Assembly: GCF_000372725.1 (NCBI RefSeq)
Contig: NW_005200241.1
Coordinates: 4,436-68,435 of the forward strand
Length of the DNA: 64,000 bases
DNA from: Emiliania huxleyi CCMP1516
Lineage: Eukaryota > Haptophyta > Isochrysidales > Noelaerhabdaceae
Direction: 5' to 3'
This document shows, one piece after another, positions 10,416-21,505 of the stretch. The position numbers and the translations under genes are program-made. The first letter of the stretch is position 1, and each line of letters starts with the position of its first letter. The notes beneath the pieces are model-generated. The model saw only the letters and a list, made by a program, of their open reading frames with translations, did not search any database and had not been told where the DNA came from.

Positions 10416-13400
10416 TCACACAGCACTCACAGAACCACCCCGGCCAGTGCGTGGGAATGTCAGGAACGCCAACTCTGGCGCATCGGGGCGGCCTTCACGG
10501 AGGTGGCGTGCCCAGCGGTGGTAGGCGAGCGAGAAGGCAGAGACCGCCGCCACGGCGTTTATCGCGACGAGCAGCGCGAGGACGCCGCCGAGGAGCGCGG
10601 GCCGGAGTCCGCCGGGGAGGCACGTGTCTACCGTGAGGTGATCCGAGGAGAGCGGCTGCCGTTCCGCCCAAGCAATCACGACGAGGAGGATGGCCACGAA
10701 GCTGGACGGGACGGCCGGGATGAGAACGGCCGGGATGAGAAGGGCGATGGCGGACTCGCGCTGGCGAGGGGAGAAGACCGCAGCGAGCGACTCATGTGGC
10801 ACGGCGCGTAGTCGCCACGTGCAGAGCGCGGCCGGCAGCCAGATGGTGCAGGCGGCCACGACGACGAGGAGGCCGTCCAGAGCTGCGAGGAGCGCCTGTG
10901 ATGTGGGGCGAGGTGCGCTTGTCCACACGCTAGTGTGGGGCAAGCGGCGGCCTCTCCCTCGCATCTCTCTCGCGCCTCGGGCACGCGGCTCCAGCCATGC
11001 GCCCGCGACCCGACGGCGTTGATGATGAGCTCTGTGGAGAGGTCGACAAAGTAGAGGGAGAAGACCGCGGCGAAGAAGAGGAGCGGCGCCGTCTGGACGA
11101 GGGCAAGGGGAAGGGCAAGTAAACTTCTCCACCAGGGCCAGGCTATCCCTCGCGACTCCACGCCCCAAGACAGGAGCCCCACGGCCTTGAAGGTGCAGGT
11201 CCCGTGGATGAGAGCGCACCTGGGCGAGCGCGCTGAGCTCGGGCACCGGCGACGCGTCGGCGAAGCTGACGCTCGCCGACGCGCGGCTCGCTGGAACCTG
11301 CAGCTTGCCCAGCGGGGTGCTCAGTAGGTGCGAGTCGCCAGAGCGCACCCGCCAGCCGAAGCGATCGAGCTCCGCCAGGGACACGGAGGCGGCGCAGCTG
11401 GCAGTGGCGGGCGGCGGCATACGGTGTCCGGTCTGATTGAGCCACTCCTCGAGCAGCACCCCCTCTCCGCCCTTGGAAAAGGGCCAATCGCCGTCCGAGC
11501 GCGCCTGCCGCGCAGAGACGAAGAGGGAGAGCGCCAGCGCGCGCAGAAACTCGTCGGACGAGACGCGGTCCCACGCGAGGGACTCAGGCCAGAGCGGCGA
11601 CCAAGCCGCACGCTGTCTGCGCTGGCTGCGGCTCTGTCCCCTGCTGTGGCTCTGGCTGGCCAGACTGCTCTGCAGGCTGCGCTCACTGGCCCCGCTCCCG
11701 ACCCTCTCCAGCGAGCGGCCTCCCGCCTGGCTGACCCGACTCCTGTGCATGCTGTCCTTACCCTGCAGGCTGTCCTCACTCTGCAGCCGCGCCGTTCGCG
11801 CCGCCCTCTCACGGTAGCCGCGCCAGAAGGCCTGTATCTTCTGTGCCGCCGCGAGCTTGCGCGGCGGCACCTCGTACAGGACCATGAGCACCTCGGCGAT
11901 GACGAGAGCGTCGCGGCGGTCGTAGGCGGGGATCCACGGCAGATCTCGCAGCAGCTCGAGCACGTTGCCCGCGCGCCGCGTCGCCTCAGCGTCTGTGCTG
12001 CCGAGCGCCTGTGAGAAGGTTCGGAGAAGGCTTATGGGGAGGGCGACAAGGAGAGCATCTCGCCCCTGAGCCGCCCTCCTCCATGCGGCTGTCCGCCTCT
12101 CGGGAGGCCTGGAGCAGCGTGCGCAGCACCCGCTGCCCGTTGCGCGCTAGGGCGAACTGGCGACCGAGGGCGGGCACCAGCTCGGCCAGCGCAGCCGAGC
12201 GGGACATGAAGAAGAGCGGCAGCAGGGCGAGCGGACACGCGATCGCCATGAAGAGGAAGCACACGTTGAAGGTCGAGAGGATGCGCAGCTCCGCGAGCGT
12301 CGCGCGCGGCTCGAGGCAGGGGAGCGCAAAGGTGCGAGGGCCGAGGCGGGCCAGGCGCCGCTGCGAGGCCGTCAGCTCGCCCGCAATGAAGACGGGTAGC
12401 TGACGGTGCTCCACGACGGCCGCCTCGAAGGTGCACCACATTCGGAACTGAAACGAAGGCGCCGTGTTCACCCGGCTAAGGGGGACCCAAATCACGGCGC
12501 GGACCGCCCGCACGACGTGCGAGAGGAGCGCGCAAAAGTCCTCGTGGACGTACTCGCCGGCGAAGCGGAAGCACCACGCGTCCATCCAGAGCGCCGCCAC
12601 ACCCGCCTCCCTCGCCTTGAGCAGTACAGCCCTGAGGATGCGCTCGTCGATCGTCGTGCCGTCGTCGGCCCGCGCCTAAACCAAGCGGACAGTGGTCGAG
12701 AAATCGGCCGCCCCTGCGGCCGCCGCCGTCGCGGGCGCGGCGGCCGGCGCCGCCACCGCCACCCACCGCCCGCGCAGAGTGGGGGCGGCTACAAAGAGAG
12801 GGGTAGTGGCGCGGGTCAGGGTGGAAGACCGCGCCTGCCGGTAGGACACCAGCGCAAAGTCGGCCGTCTCGCTGTCCGCCTCGAAGAGGAACTCGTCCGT
12901 CGAGAAGAGCTGCGAGAGGACGAGGCCGGCGGGCCTTGCCGCGAACGCCTCCTCCAGCCGCGCCAGGCTGACAAGCTTGAGGCGCCTAAGAAAGAAGAAC
13001 CAAATTCGCACAAAAAGAGAAGAGCCCGGGCCTGCTGCGTCGACTCTTTCGAGGCGCTTGAGTGCGAGCGACTGGCTCGAGATGCTGCTCTGGTTGCCCA
13101 CGACTAGGAGCGGCTCGCCAACGTCCTCGCCAGCCACGCGGAGCGATCGAAAGATGGCCGTCGGTGGCGGCCGGGACGGAGGCCTCCGCCCGCGCCGCCG
13201 CAGTCTTCCACTCGGGCCCCATTCCTGCTCCGGCGGCGGCGCACGAACCGGCAGCTCGACGCAGAGCAGCCTGCGTGGCGACGGAGGGAGAGGACGGTGA
13301 AGAATAGCCGCGGGGAAGCGCCCGGCACTTGGGGCCGAGCTACACCTCTCGCCCTCCGCCGACGTGTCGAGCAGCCAGCTGAGCTCGGTCGGCCGCACCA

Positions 13401-14156
13401 CTTGAGAGGACCCGGCCACAAGCCGACCCCCTAGCAGCTGCTCGTCTTTCACGCGCACGTCGAGGAGCCCCCCCCCTCGTGGCCCGCCGCTCCACCCGGC
13501 GAGACACTCGCACCTCACGTCGGCCGCACGCGTCAGAATCGGTACGCGAAGCTCAAAGCGCAGCGCAGATCCGCGCAGCGACCAGCGGCCCCACCCAGCC
13601 TCCCCTGCAGGCGGCGATGGCGAAGTCGCGTCGAGGTCGCGGCGGCGGCGGCGGCCATCGCCGCCGAGCGATAAGCGGTCGCGGTGAGCGATAAGCGGCG
13701 GCGATGGCGCGGTCGCGCCAGCGCCGTCGAGCTGCTCCTGCTCGGCCGACGGCAGAGGGGGAGGAGGCGAGGGTGGACCGGAGGACGAAGAGTTCTGCTG
13801 GGAGGCCCCGAGGCGAAGTCCTAAGCGAGCCACGCGCCGCGAAGGCACACGCCGCGAAGAAGTCGCCATGCACAAGCCGAGTGTGCTTGCCAGGCAGAGA
13901 ATCGCGGCGGTTGCCCAACCACCGATCGCGAGGAAGAAGGCGGGCGAGCAGAATGGAAGGAGATCCAGGGAGAGCAGCAGTGAGCCAGGAGGCGCCACCG
14001 CCAGCAGCGCGAAGAGCGGCGAGCCTGTCCAGTAGAGCGCGAGGCGTGTACCAGACATTAGCGACGGGAGCGGTGATGGGCGCGGCCAGCACGAAAAGGG
14101 CCGCGAAGAGCGGCGAGTCCGTCCAGTGGAGCGTGTCTGTTGGGACGATGTACACT
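10416..14156 (-). CDS. Multipass membrane protein with an IQ motif (function unknown)
   Basis: C-terminal exons join in phase: 12675 to about 12064, 12008-11220, 11092-11015 and 10895-10416. The N-terminal block (about 14156-12735) is one or more exons; no start codon was found, so the 5' end is unresolved. The protein has a hydrophobic N-terminus (ALYWTGSPLFALLAVAPPGS), a long basic linker, and a module with WMDAWCFRFAGEY, VIWVPLSRVN and FRMWCTFEAAVVEHRQLPVF. It also has a TM helix (VCFLFMAIACPLALLPLFFM), a calmodulin-type IQ motif (AQKIQAFWRGYRERAAR), a Ser/Gln-rich region and at least four more TM helices to the end. The W-C-x-F-E module is common in algal membrane proteins of unknown role. 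The first exon edge is itself duplicated (near 14040 and 14130). Confidence 0.65.
11093..11219 (-). mobile_element. Introner copy (TTTACCTTACC family) in the IQ membrane gene
   Basis: Reverse-strand intron with GT donor and CCAG acceptor. It carries the CACGGGACCTGCACCTTCAAGG / GGGGCTCCTGTC / GGAGTCGCGAGGGATAGCC / GGAGAAGTTTACTTGCCC series found in the intron at 7819 and the tract at 20170-20325. The host exons read through in phase on both sides. Confidence 0.65.
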
Positions 14157-14834
14157 GCCTGCGGGGGGCGAACAGGCGCTGTTCGCCAACGTCAGCGTCT
14201 ACTGAGTAGAGTCATGAAGACACTTTACAACTCCAGTAGTCGTACTCGTAGCAGCAGCCTGTCGGTGCACTCTCGCATGCTTGCTGTACACAGTACTGGG
14301 ATGAACTATTATGACTCTGGAGGGGGACCGGGAGGCGGTAAGTCGTCGTCGCCCGGCGCTGCTGCTTGCTGCCGTGCCGCCCACGGCCACCCAGCACAGG
14401 ACTCACAGCTGGACTGCTATTACGAGAAACTCACACCAGCCAAGAGGTCCTCACGCCAACAGGTCCTCACGCCATGAGGTCCTCACGCCAAGAAGAGGCT
14501 GCGCGACTATATACTACTCACTAGATGTTTCGCAAAAATTATTACCGCTCCTCGCCAAATGCTCCCTACTGACGAGAAGCTTAAGCCTGGAAAGAGTTAG
14601 ACCGCCAGGATGTCCTCACGACCTCACCTCACGCCGGCGCCGAGAGAGGTCCCCTCACACCTGGCGAGAGGTCCTCACGGCGTTTCGTGGTTGCTCGTTG
14701 CAGTAATGCGCGCCCCTACGCCGGCCCGGCGCCCCGCGTCGCCCGCAACGGGTCGGCGCGCGCCGCCATGCCCTTCCTCAACACTCTCATCTGCACCCGC
14801 GTCCCGCGGAGCGCTTCGAGTGGCCTGCGCAGTG
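14157..14834. repeat. AGGTCCTCACG dispersed repeats
   Basis: AGGTCCTCACGCC units occur at 14444-14495 and 14600-14690. The same motif is scattered at 4745-4855, 23600-23880, 24690-24730, 59815-59900 and 60710-60985. No gene is seen; the 5' exon(s) of the IQ membrane gene may be here. Confidence 0.5.
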
Positions 14835-15788
14835 TCATGAGACCGGTTTGTATAGTAAATGCAAGGAAGTAACATTATGGTCTAGCGGGTTGCCCGCGCT
14901 CGCGCCAGCCCACTCCTCGAGCGCCTCCAGCACTAGTGCCCCGTAGACGGCCTCGACCGCCGCCTCCGCGATCGCCTCAGCAGTCGACCCGCCCACCGCC
15001 GGATCCCGTGGCCGCACAGAAGAAGAAAAAGACGGAGCGCAGGCCTCCCCCGAGGCCAATGCCTCGGGCGAACTAATGCCGGCGGTCACGCAAACGTGGG
15101 CACGTCCAGGATCAAGCAGCGAGCGAGGGCAGCCGCCCTCTCCACCCTCCGCCGGCGGCGTAGAATCCGATGTGTCAACAGACACAGCGGGTCCACCTCC
15201 GCCAGCAACAACTGCGGCCCGCGCCTCGCGGGCGCCGCTCTCCGCCTCTGGGGTGCGCGTGCCGCCGCAGCCCACGCTGCCAGCCACCGCCCCCTCGCCG
15301 CCCGCAGCAGCCGCGCTCGTACCAGCGCCGCTGCGCGGGCAGCCAGGCTCCATTTTGGAGCCTGCCGCAGCTGCGGGCCCACCTCCGGCCGGCCCGGCAT
15401 CCTCCTCGGCGCTCGCGTAGCCGCCGTCGACGTCCATGCCGTCGAGAGCGGACGCGCTAGCCGCGCCGCCAGCCGCCTGGTCGCCAGCCGCCACCCCAGG
15501 AGGGGTGTCGTCCAGCGACAGGCGGCCAAAGGATGCCAAAACAGCAGCTGCATCCTCCCAGCCCCGTCGGCCGAGAAGATACCGGCGGAGCTTCTCCGCC
15601 TGGCGCTGCTGGATGCAGAGCGAGGCGATGCCCTTCAAAGCGACCTCCTCGAGGAGGTCGCCAGCATCGCCCACGTCCATGTCCAGCAGCCGCTCCTTGT
15701 ATCTGCGGTAAAAGTCGTCAGGAACGCCCGCATTCCTGAAGAGAGCCTCGAGAGGCTCTCTCAGTTTGATGGCGGGTGAGGCCGCCAT
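14835..15788 (-). CDS. Hypothetical protein with a SAM-like helical N-terminal region
   Basis: A 317-residue frame. Residues 10-75 (LREPLEALFRNAGVPDDFY, then LLDMDVGDAGDLLEEVALKG and QRQAEKLRRYLLG) have the spacing of a SAM-like five-helix domain, a protein-interaction fold. The middle (about 100-250) is Ala/Gly/Pro-rich low complexity and the C-terminus is a short acidic helix (LVLEALEEWAGASAG). It is divergent from the symporter gene, with 192 bp between the start codons. The last residues may be intron read-through. The domain call is by pattern only. Confidence 0.6.
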   Translation of the reverse strand: MAASPAIKLREPLEALFRNAGVPDDFYRRYKERLLDMDVGDAGDLLEEVALKGIASLCIQQRQAEKLRRYLLGRRGWEDAAAVLASFGRLSLDDTPPGVAAGDQAAGGAASASALDGMDVDGGYASAEEDAGPAGGGPAAAAGSKMEPGCPRSGAGTSAAAAGGEGAVAGSVGCGGTRTPEAESGAREARAAVVAGGGGPAVSVDTSDSTPPAEGGEGGCPRSLLDPGRAHVCVTAGISSPEALASGEACAPSFSSSVRPRDPAVGGSTAEAIAEAAVEAVYGALVLEALEEWAGASAGNPLDHNVTSLHLLYKPVS

Positions 15789-15980
15789 CGAAGGCTTGGT
15801 GCCCGGCCGCGTGGCCCCGGGCTGCGGATCGGTGCTCGCTGGTGGTTGTCGAGAGGGCAGAGAGCGGCGTCAGGCCGCCGCACGTTACAAGTTTTTTTTT
15901 TTCGCTTGAAGAAGCAAAGTCGGCGCAAAACGTGGGCAGTATCTCCGGAGATCTCCCGCAGCACGTGTACGTCGCCCGAC
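15789..15980. promoter_or_regulatory. Shared bidirectional 5' region
   Basis: This 192 bp stretch lies between divergent start codons of the SAM-like gene and the symporter. It includes a T13 run (15893-15905) next to CGCTTGAAGAAGC. No TATA box is evident. Promoter function is inferred from position only. Confidence 0.4.
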
Positions 15981-18194
15981 ATGTCGGCCGACTATGTCTC
16001 TCAGGGTGGCGCGTACGGGGCCGTGTACGGCACTCTCGCCGTGTTTCTCTGCATCTCGCTCGCCATCGGCTACCGCTTCCTCCGCAGCGCTACACAGGAC
16101 GCCGATCAGTACCTCACGGCGCGCAACTCGCAGGGAATCGTCTCGCTCTCGCTCTCCTTCTTCGCTTCGGGCGCAGGCGCGTGGGTGCTCTTCACCGTGC
16201 CCGAGGCGAGCATCATCGGCGGGCCGGTCGCCCTCGCCGGCTACACCCTCTCGACCCTCGTCCCCATCGCCATCTTTGGCTGGATCGGCCCGATCATGCG
16301 CAAGCACCTGCCGTTTGGCTGCACCTTCTCCGACTACGTGCAGCTGCGGTACGGCTCGCTGGTGAACGTGTACTGCACGCTCGTCTCGCTCCTCTACCTC
16401 TGCCTCTACCTCACCGCCGAGTTCTCCGCCATTGGCGACGCCGTCCTCGCCCTCTGCGACCCGGCGGACGTGTACGACGCGGCCGCCGCGGGCGGCGTCA
16501 CCGACAAGGGTCACCGCCTAAAGTTGGGCCTCGTCCTCGGCGTCTCGCTCTGCACGCTGCTGTACACGGCGATCGCCGGCCTCCCCGTCTCCCTCGTCAC
16601 CGACAAGGTGCAGGGGGTCGGCATCTTCCTCTTCACTTTCCTCGTGTGCATCGCCGCCTTCACGGCGGACAGCGGTGCGGATGGGCGGAGCGACCGCTGG
16701 GAGGAGGTGACCACAACCGGGACGGGCGACCCGGCCGCCACGGGCGCGGGCGGCTCCACCTACGGCAACTCCTTCAAGATGGCCTTCATCCTCATCTCCG
16801 CCGTCACGTGCGCCAACATGATGCACTCTGGCTTCCAGCAGCGCGTGTGGGCGGCCGAGGACCAGGCCAAGCTGCGCAAGGGCGCGATCGGCGGGATCCT
16901 GCTCACGATCCCGCTGATGGTCCTGTACGGCGTGGTCGGCATGGTCTCGTACCGCGAGTACGGCCCCTTCCTCTTCCCCCAGTTCCCCTCCTTCGCCGGC
17001 TTCTACGCGCTCAACGAGCTCAACGTCGGCTGGCAGGTGTGCGCCGTCATCCTGACCACGATGATGGTCGCATCGTCCGCCGACACCATCCAGACGGGCG
17101 TGGCGGCCATCTTCAAGCCCTTTACGACGTACGTCCTCGTCCGCGACTGGAAGGCCCTCCCCTCGGAAGCCGAGGCGCCGCGCACCATCGTGGCACTCAA
17201 CTTTGTGCTCGCCGCCGTCGTCGTCAACGTGCCAGCCATCGTCATCTCGACGCACCGCGGCGACGCGCTCCGCACCCGCCCTCGGTCGGGCTGTGAGCAG
17301 CGTCTCTTCACACCACTTCGCCGTGAACAGGCGACGCCCACCTCTCCGTCCTCTCGCTCTTCGTCCTCGCCGACCTCGTCTGCGCGACCTGCGTCGTCCC
17401 CGTCCTGATGGGCCTGAACGACCGCATCCACCCGTCTGCCGCGGCGGCGGGCTGCCTCGCGGGCGCCGGCACCGCCCTCCTCATCTACGGCCTCGCCGTC
17501 GACGGCGAGCCGGACGACTTCAAGACGCTGATCCCCGACATTGCGGGCGTGTCAGGCCTCTACGCGGACACGTCGATTGTCGCCTTCCTCGTGACCCCCC
17601 TCGCCTCCGGGCTCGTCATCCTAGAAGCGGACTGCGTATTCTTGTCTCCCAACTAGCGCCCGAGAGGGCACGTACTCCGCCGTAGCCGGTCGTATTCCGC
17701 TGTATCGACTGTATTCGCAGCCCCCCGCATTCACGCGGTGCTCTGAGTACACTGCACAAGACCGCCTTCCCGCCCTCACGTTTGCGGACTCCGCACGTAG
17801 GCTAGTCACCCTCGCCGCCAACATCCCGTGGTTCCGCTCCGGCTACCGCTTCGAGGGGTACCCGCCCGTGGCCGCGGAGTCGCCGCGCGCGGGCGACGTC
17901 GACAAGATCAGCGGCGCCGAGGCGCGCCCCCCTCCCCAGCCACACCCGCCACTACTACCACCCAGCACCGCACCGCCACACACACCCACAAGCCCCTCAC
18001 AGCCCCTCACAGCCCCTCACAGCCCCCGTCGGTACCCGGGTAGCCCCCTGCCGCCCCCCCCCCCCCCCCCTGGCGCCGCCGACCGCCGACTGAAGTTGTC
18101 TCCCATCCCCGCTCGTAGGTCACCACCGCGTGACCTCGCTGCCGCGCCAAGCGCTTGCCGGAGCCCTACCTCTCCCAGTGCGGCGGGGGGCTGA
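15981..18194 (+). CDS. Sodium/solute symporter (SSS family)
   Basis: Three exons, 15981-17259, 17331-17610 and 17801-18194, join in phase to 650 residues. The start MSADYVSQGGAYGAVYG is the first Met followed by a TM helix. About 12-13 TM segments are visible. SSS features include SLSFFASGAGAWVLFTVPEA (unwound helix near the Na+ site), a GYTLSTLVPIAIFGWIGP helix, YGNSFKMAFILISAV and MMVASSADTIQTGV (the late helix with paired Ser residues that often binds Na+). The substrate is not evident (urea, sugar and amino-acid carriers share the fold). Both introns use GC donors and duplicate the exon start. The last about 90 residues are Pro-rich, so the true stop could come earlier. Confidence 0.85.
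17260..17330 (+). repeat. 71 nt GC-AG intron with GCGACGC direct repeats
   Basis: The intron starts GCGACGCGC and the next exon starts GCGACGCCC. In between is a TGTGAGCAGCGTCTCTTCAC...GTGAACAG element, the same short palindromic family found in the LHC, ICL/PEPM, unknown plastid-type and FHA genes. Only this splice keeps the TM helix in frame (ISTHRG|DAHLSVLSLF). Confidence 0.75.
17611..17800 (+). mobile_element. Introner with terminal inverted repeats (type copy)
   Basis: A 180 bp element, CCTAGAAGCGGACTGCGT ... TTTGCGGACTCCGCACGTAGG, sits between direct repeats GCTCGTCATC and GCTAGTCACC. Its ends are imperfect inverted repeats (CCTAnnnGCGGAnT). The coding phase is kept only if the whole element is removed, with the upstream repeat giving a GC donor and the element end giving TAG|G. 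Relatives are at 6508-6660, 27187-27490, 27902-28069, 44572-44763 (minus), 48617-48965 and 63931-64000. Confidence 0.8.
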
Positions 18195-18641
18195 GAATCC
18201 CAAACGGCCACGACCTCAGGTTTAACAGACCGAGGGAAAGCGCTCGGGCGGTCGGAGGACCGCCCAACTGCATGAACACGCATCCCACCCTTCCCGGATC
18301 GGGGGGCTGAGGCGCGCACAACTGATCACGGCGATCCACGACCCAGTCGGGGAAAGCTTGCAGCGCTCTCGGCCCCGCAGCACCGTATGCGCCTTCGCGC
18401 GTCCACTGTGCTCGGTCGGGCGGGAGCGGCTGTTGTAAGGTAAAAGGTGAGGTAAAACTTTTCCGCACATCCCCTGTGCCCCCCGGGGAGTCCCCGGCAC
18501 CCGCATGCGGCATGGCCACCTCCTTACCTCCCCTCCCGCCTCCGCTGTCACTAGCAGTGCCGCCCCAACGCACGCACGCACTTACACACACACTCCTCTC
18601 GCTCCACATCCAACAGCTGCCTTCTCCGCGCGGCAGGTACC
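18195..18641. other. Convergent 3' intergenic region
   Basis: Lies between the 3' ends of the symporter and the TIR-like gene. It holds an inverted remnant of the TTTACCTTACC introner (18433-18470) and a C run at 18055-18070 just upstream. No gene is seen. Confidence 0.5.
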
Positions 18642-20158
18642 TCACACCACTTGCCGCGCCGATTCCTCGGGGCCGACGTCGACTTGTTCCGAGGTGCTGA
18701 AGCGGCTGCTGCGGCGCGTACTGGCCCGATTGCTGACCCGGCCGCGAATGGCGTATCGGATGACGCCGCTCCTCGCGTCGTTGACGTTTTCGCTCACCGG
18801 AGTCGCACCGAGCTTCTTGGCCAGGAGCACGAGCGACACCTACAGAGGTGAGCGCATCGCGTCATATCTCGGAGCACGTCACGGTATGCCCAAGCAGGCG
18901 CGGACGTACCTCGCGGAATGCTCCAGGAAAGAAGGATGTGGCGAGGGCCTTGTACAGACCCGGGTGCCCATCGAGGCCGGCGATGAGCTCCTGCGGCGTG
19001 GTCTGGAACATGCAGTCAAACGCACAGCCATCGCGCGTCGGGTCGTTCTCGTGCGCCATCACAATCGTGAGCTTGTCGGCGCGCGCCTGCTTGACCTGCT
19101 CCGCGAGCCGCACCCCGCGTTCCCCCGACCAGGTATTGGCGTTGAGATAGAGCAGCATGTGGGTCGGTTTGCGAGACTCCTGGGTGGGCGCCTCGTCTTC
19201 GACGACGACGGTGAGGGTGTCCGCCGCAAACTTGGACTTTAGCTCGTTGACCAAGTACACTGCACCCGAGTTGGATGGCGAGACCCAGAGCACCACCGGC
19301 TGGAGGAAGCCGAGGTGCTCGCGCTGCGCCTCGCCCGGCACGTAGAGCGGCAGAGCCGTCTCGTCCTCATAGGCAGGCGAGCAGAGCAGCAAGGCCTACG
19401 TCATTCGAGTCTAGGCATTTTGGATGGAGAGGGGGCGGAGGGTGCCGTGGAGGGGTGTGGCAGCGCCTCAGTGATGACCTTGAGCGACACGAGCTGGAAG
19501 GCCTCGATGCGGTGCCACGTCGTCAACGACCAGCCTTTGTCGAAGATGGCTTCCCGCAGATGCCCGGGGCACTCTGCACGCAGCGCTGCGAGCGTACCGC
19601 CTTTCTCTAGGTTCCCCTCTTGGACGAGAACGAGCGGCTTCTTCTGATCGAGCGACGCGCGCACCTCCCGAAGGCAATTATGGGAGCCAAAATAGCCTTT
19701 CGAGAGGAAGAAGAGGATCGTCTGTGAGCGGCTGATGTACTCCTCCAACGCCCCAATGTTGTCGAGGTCGTCCACGTCGAGAAAGATTTTGATGCCCGGC
19801 AGCAGATGCTGGAGCTCGTTTTTTATGACCGCGGCGGCGTCCTAGGCGAGGTAAGGTGCGGTATGCTTCTCTGCGCAAGTGTGCGGCAAGGGCGGGCTTG
19901 CCTCGCCTGGCCGGTGCTCCAGATGTGGCTGTTGAAGAGATGCCACGTAAGGCCCAGCGCTAAGGTCAGCTCCGGCTCCTGATTGCTCGAGACGAGGCGA
20001 ATCGTGGGGACCTTTGCGACGTTGCGGACGGCGAAGATGCTGCCGGCGATGGCAATTGGAAACACGATGGCAACGAGGACGATCATCGAGTCCACCACCG
20101 CATTCAGGTTGTTGAAGCCAAAGAGAGCGGCTGCCGCCTCTGCGTTGGGGTACCTCTC
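18642..20158 (-). CDS. TIR-like domain membrane protein (5' end not resolved)
   Basis: Four exons join in phase: 20158-19907, 19841-19467, 19395-18910 and 18839-18642. The first reads a TM helix (VDSMIVLVAIVFPIAIAGSI) and then LTWHLFNSHIWSTGQ. The second is a Toll/interleukin-1-receptor-like unit: IKIFLDVDDLDNIGALEEYI, ILFFLSKGYFGSHNCLREV and KPLVLVQEG. The third (LLLCSPAYEDETALPLYV, VVLWVSPSNSGAVYLVNEL, PQELIAGLDGHPGLYKAL) and the fourth (VSLVLLAKKLGATPVSENV) look like a C-terminal effector region I cannot name. TIR-like H-x-W-S-T-G-Q / F-L-D-V-D-D modules recur in algae and oomycetes, usually beside TM helices; their ligand or NADase activity is unproven. Upstream exons probably lie beyond the GT microsatellite. 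Confidence 0.72.

Positions 20159-21505
<1,347 letters not shown>

Noticed and set aside
12011-13107. Plus-strand Arg/Gly-rich frames opposite the IQ membrane protein
   Set aside because: Antisense shadows; the minus strand shows TM helices and in-phase exons.
16518-17255. 245-residue minus-strand frame opposite the symporter
   Set aside because: His/Asp/Glu-rich antisense of codon-biased TM coding sequence.
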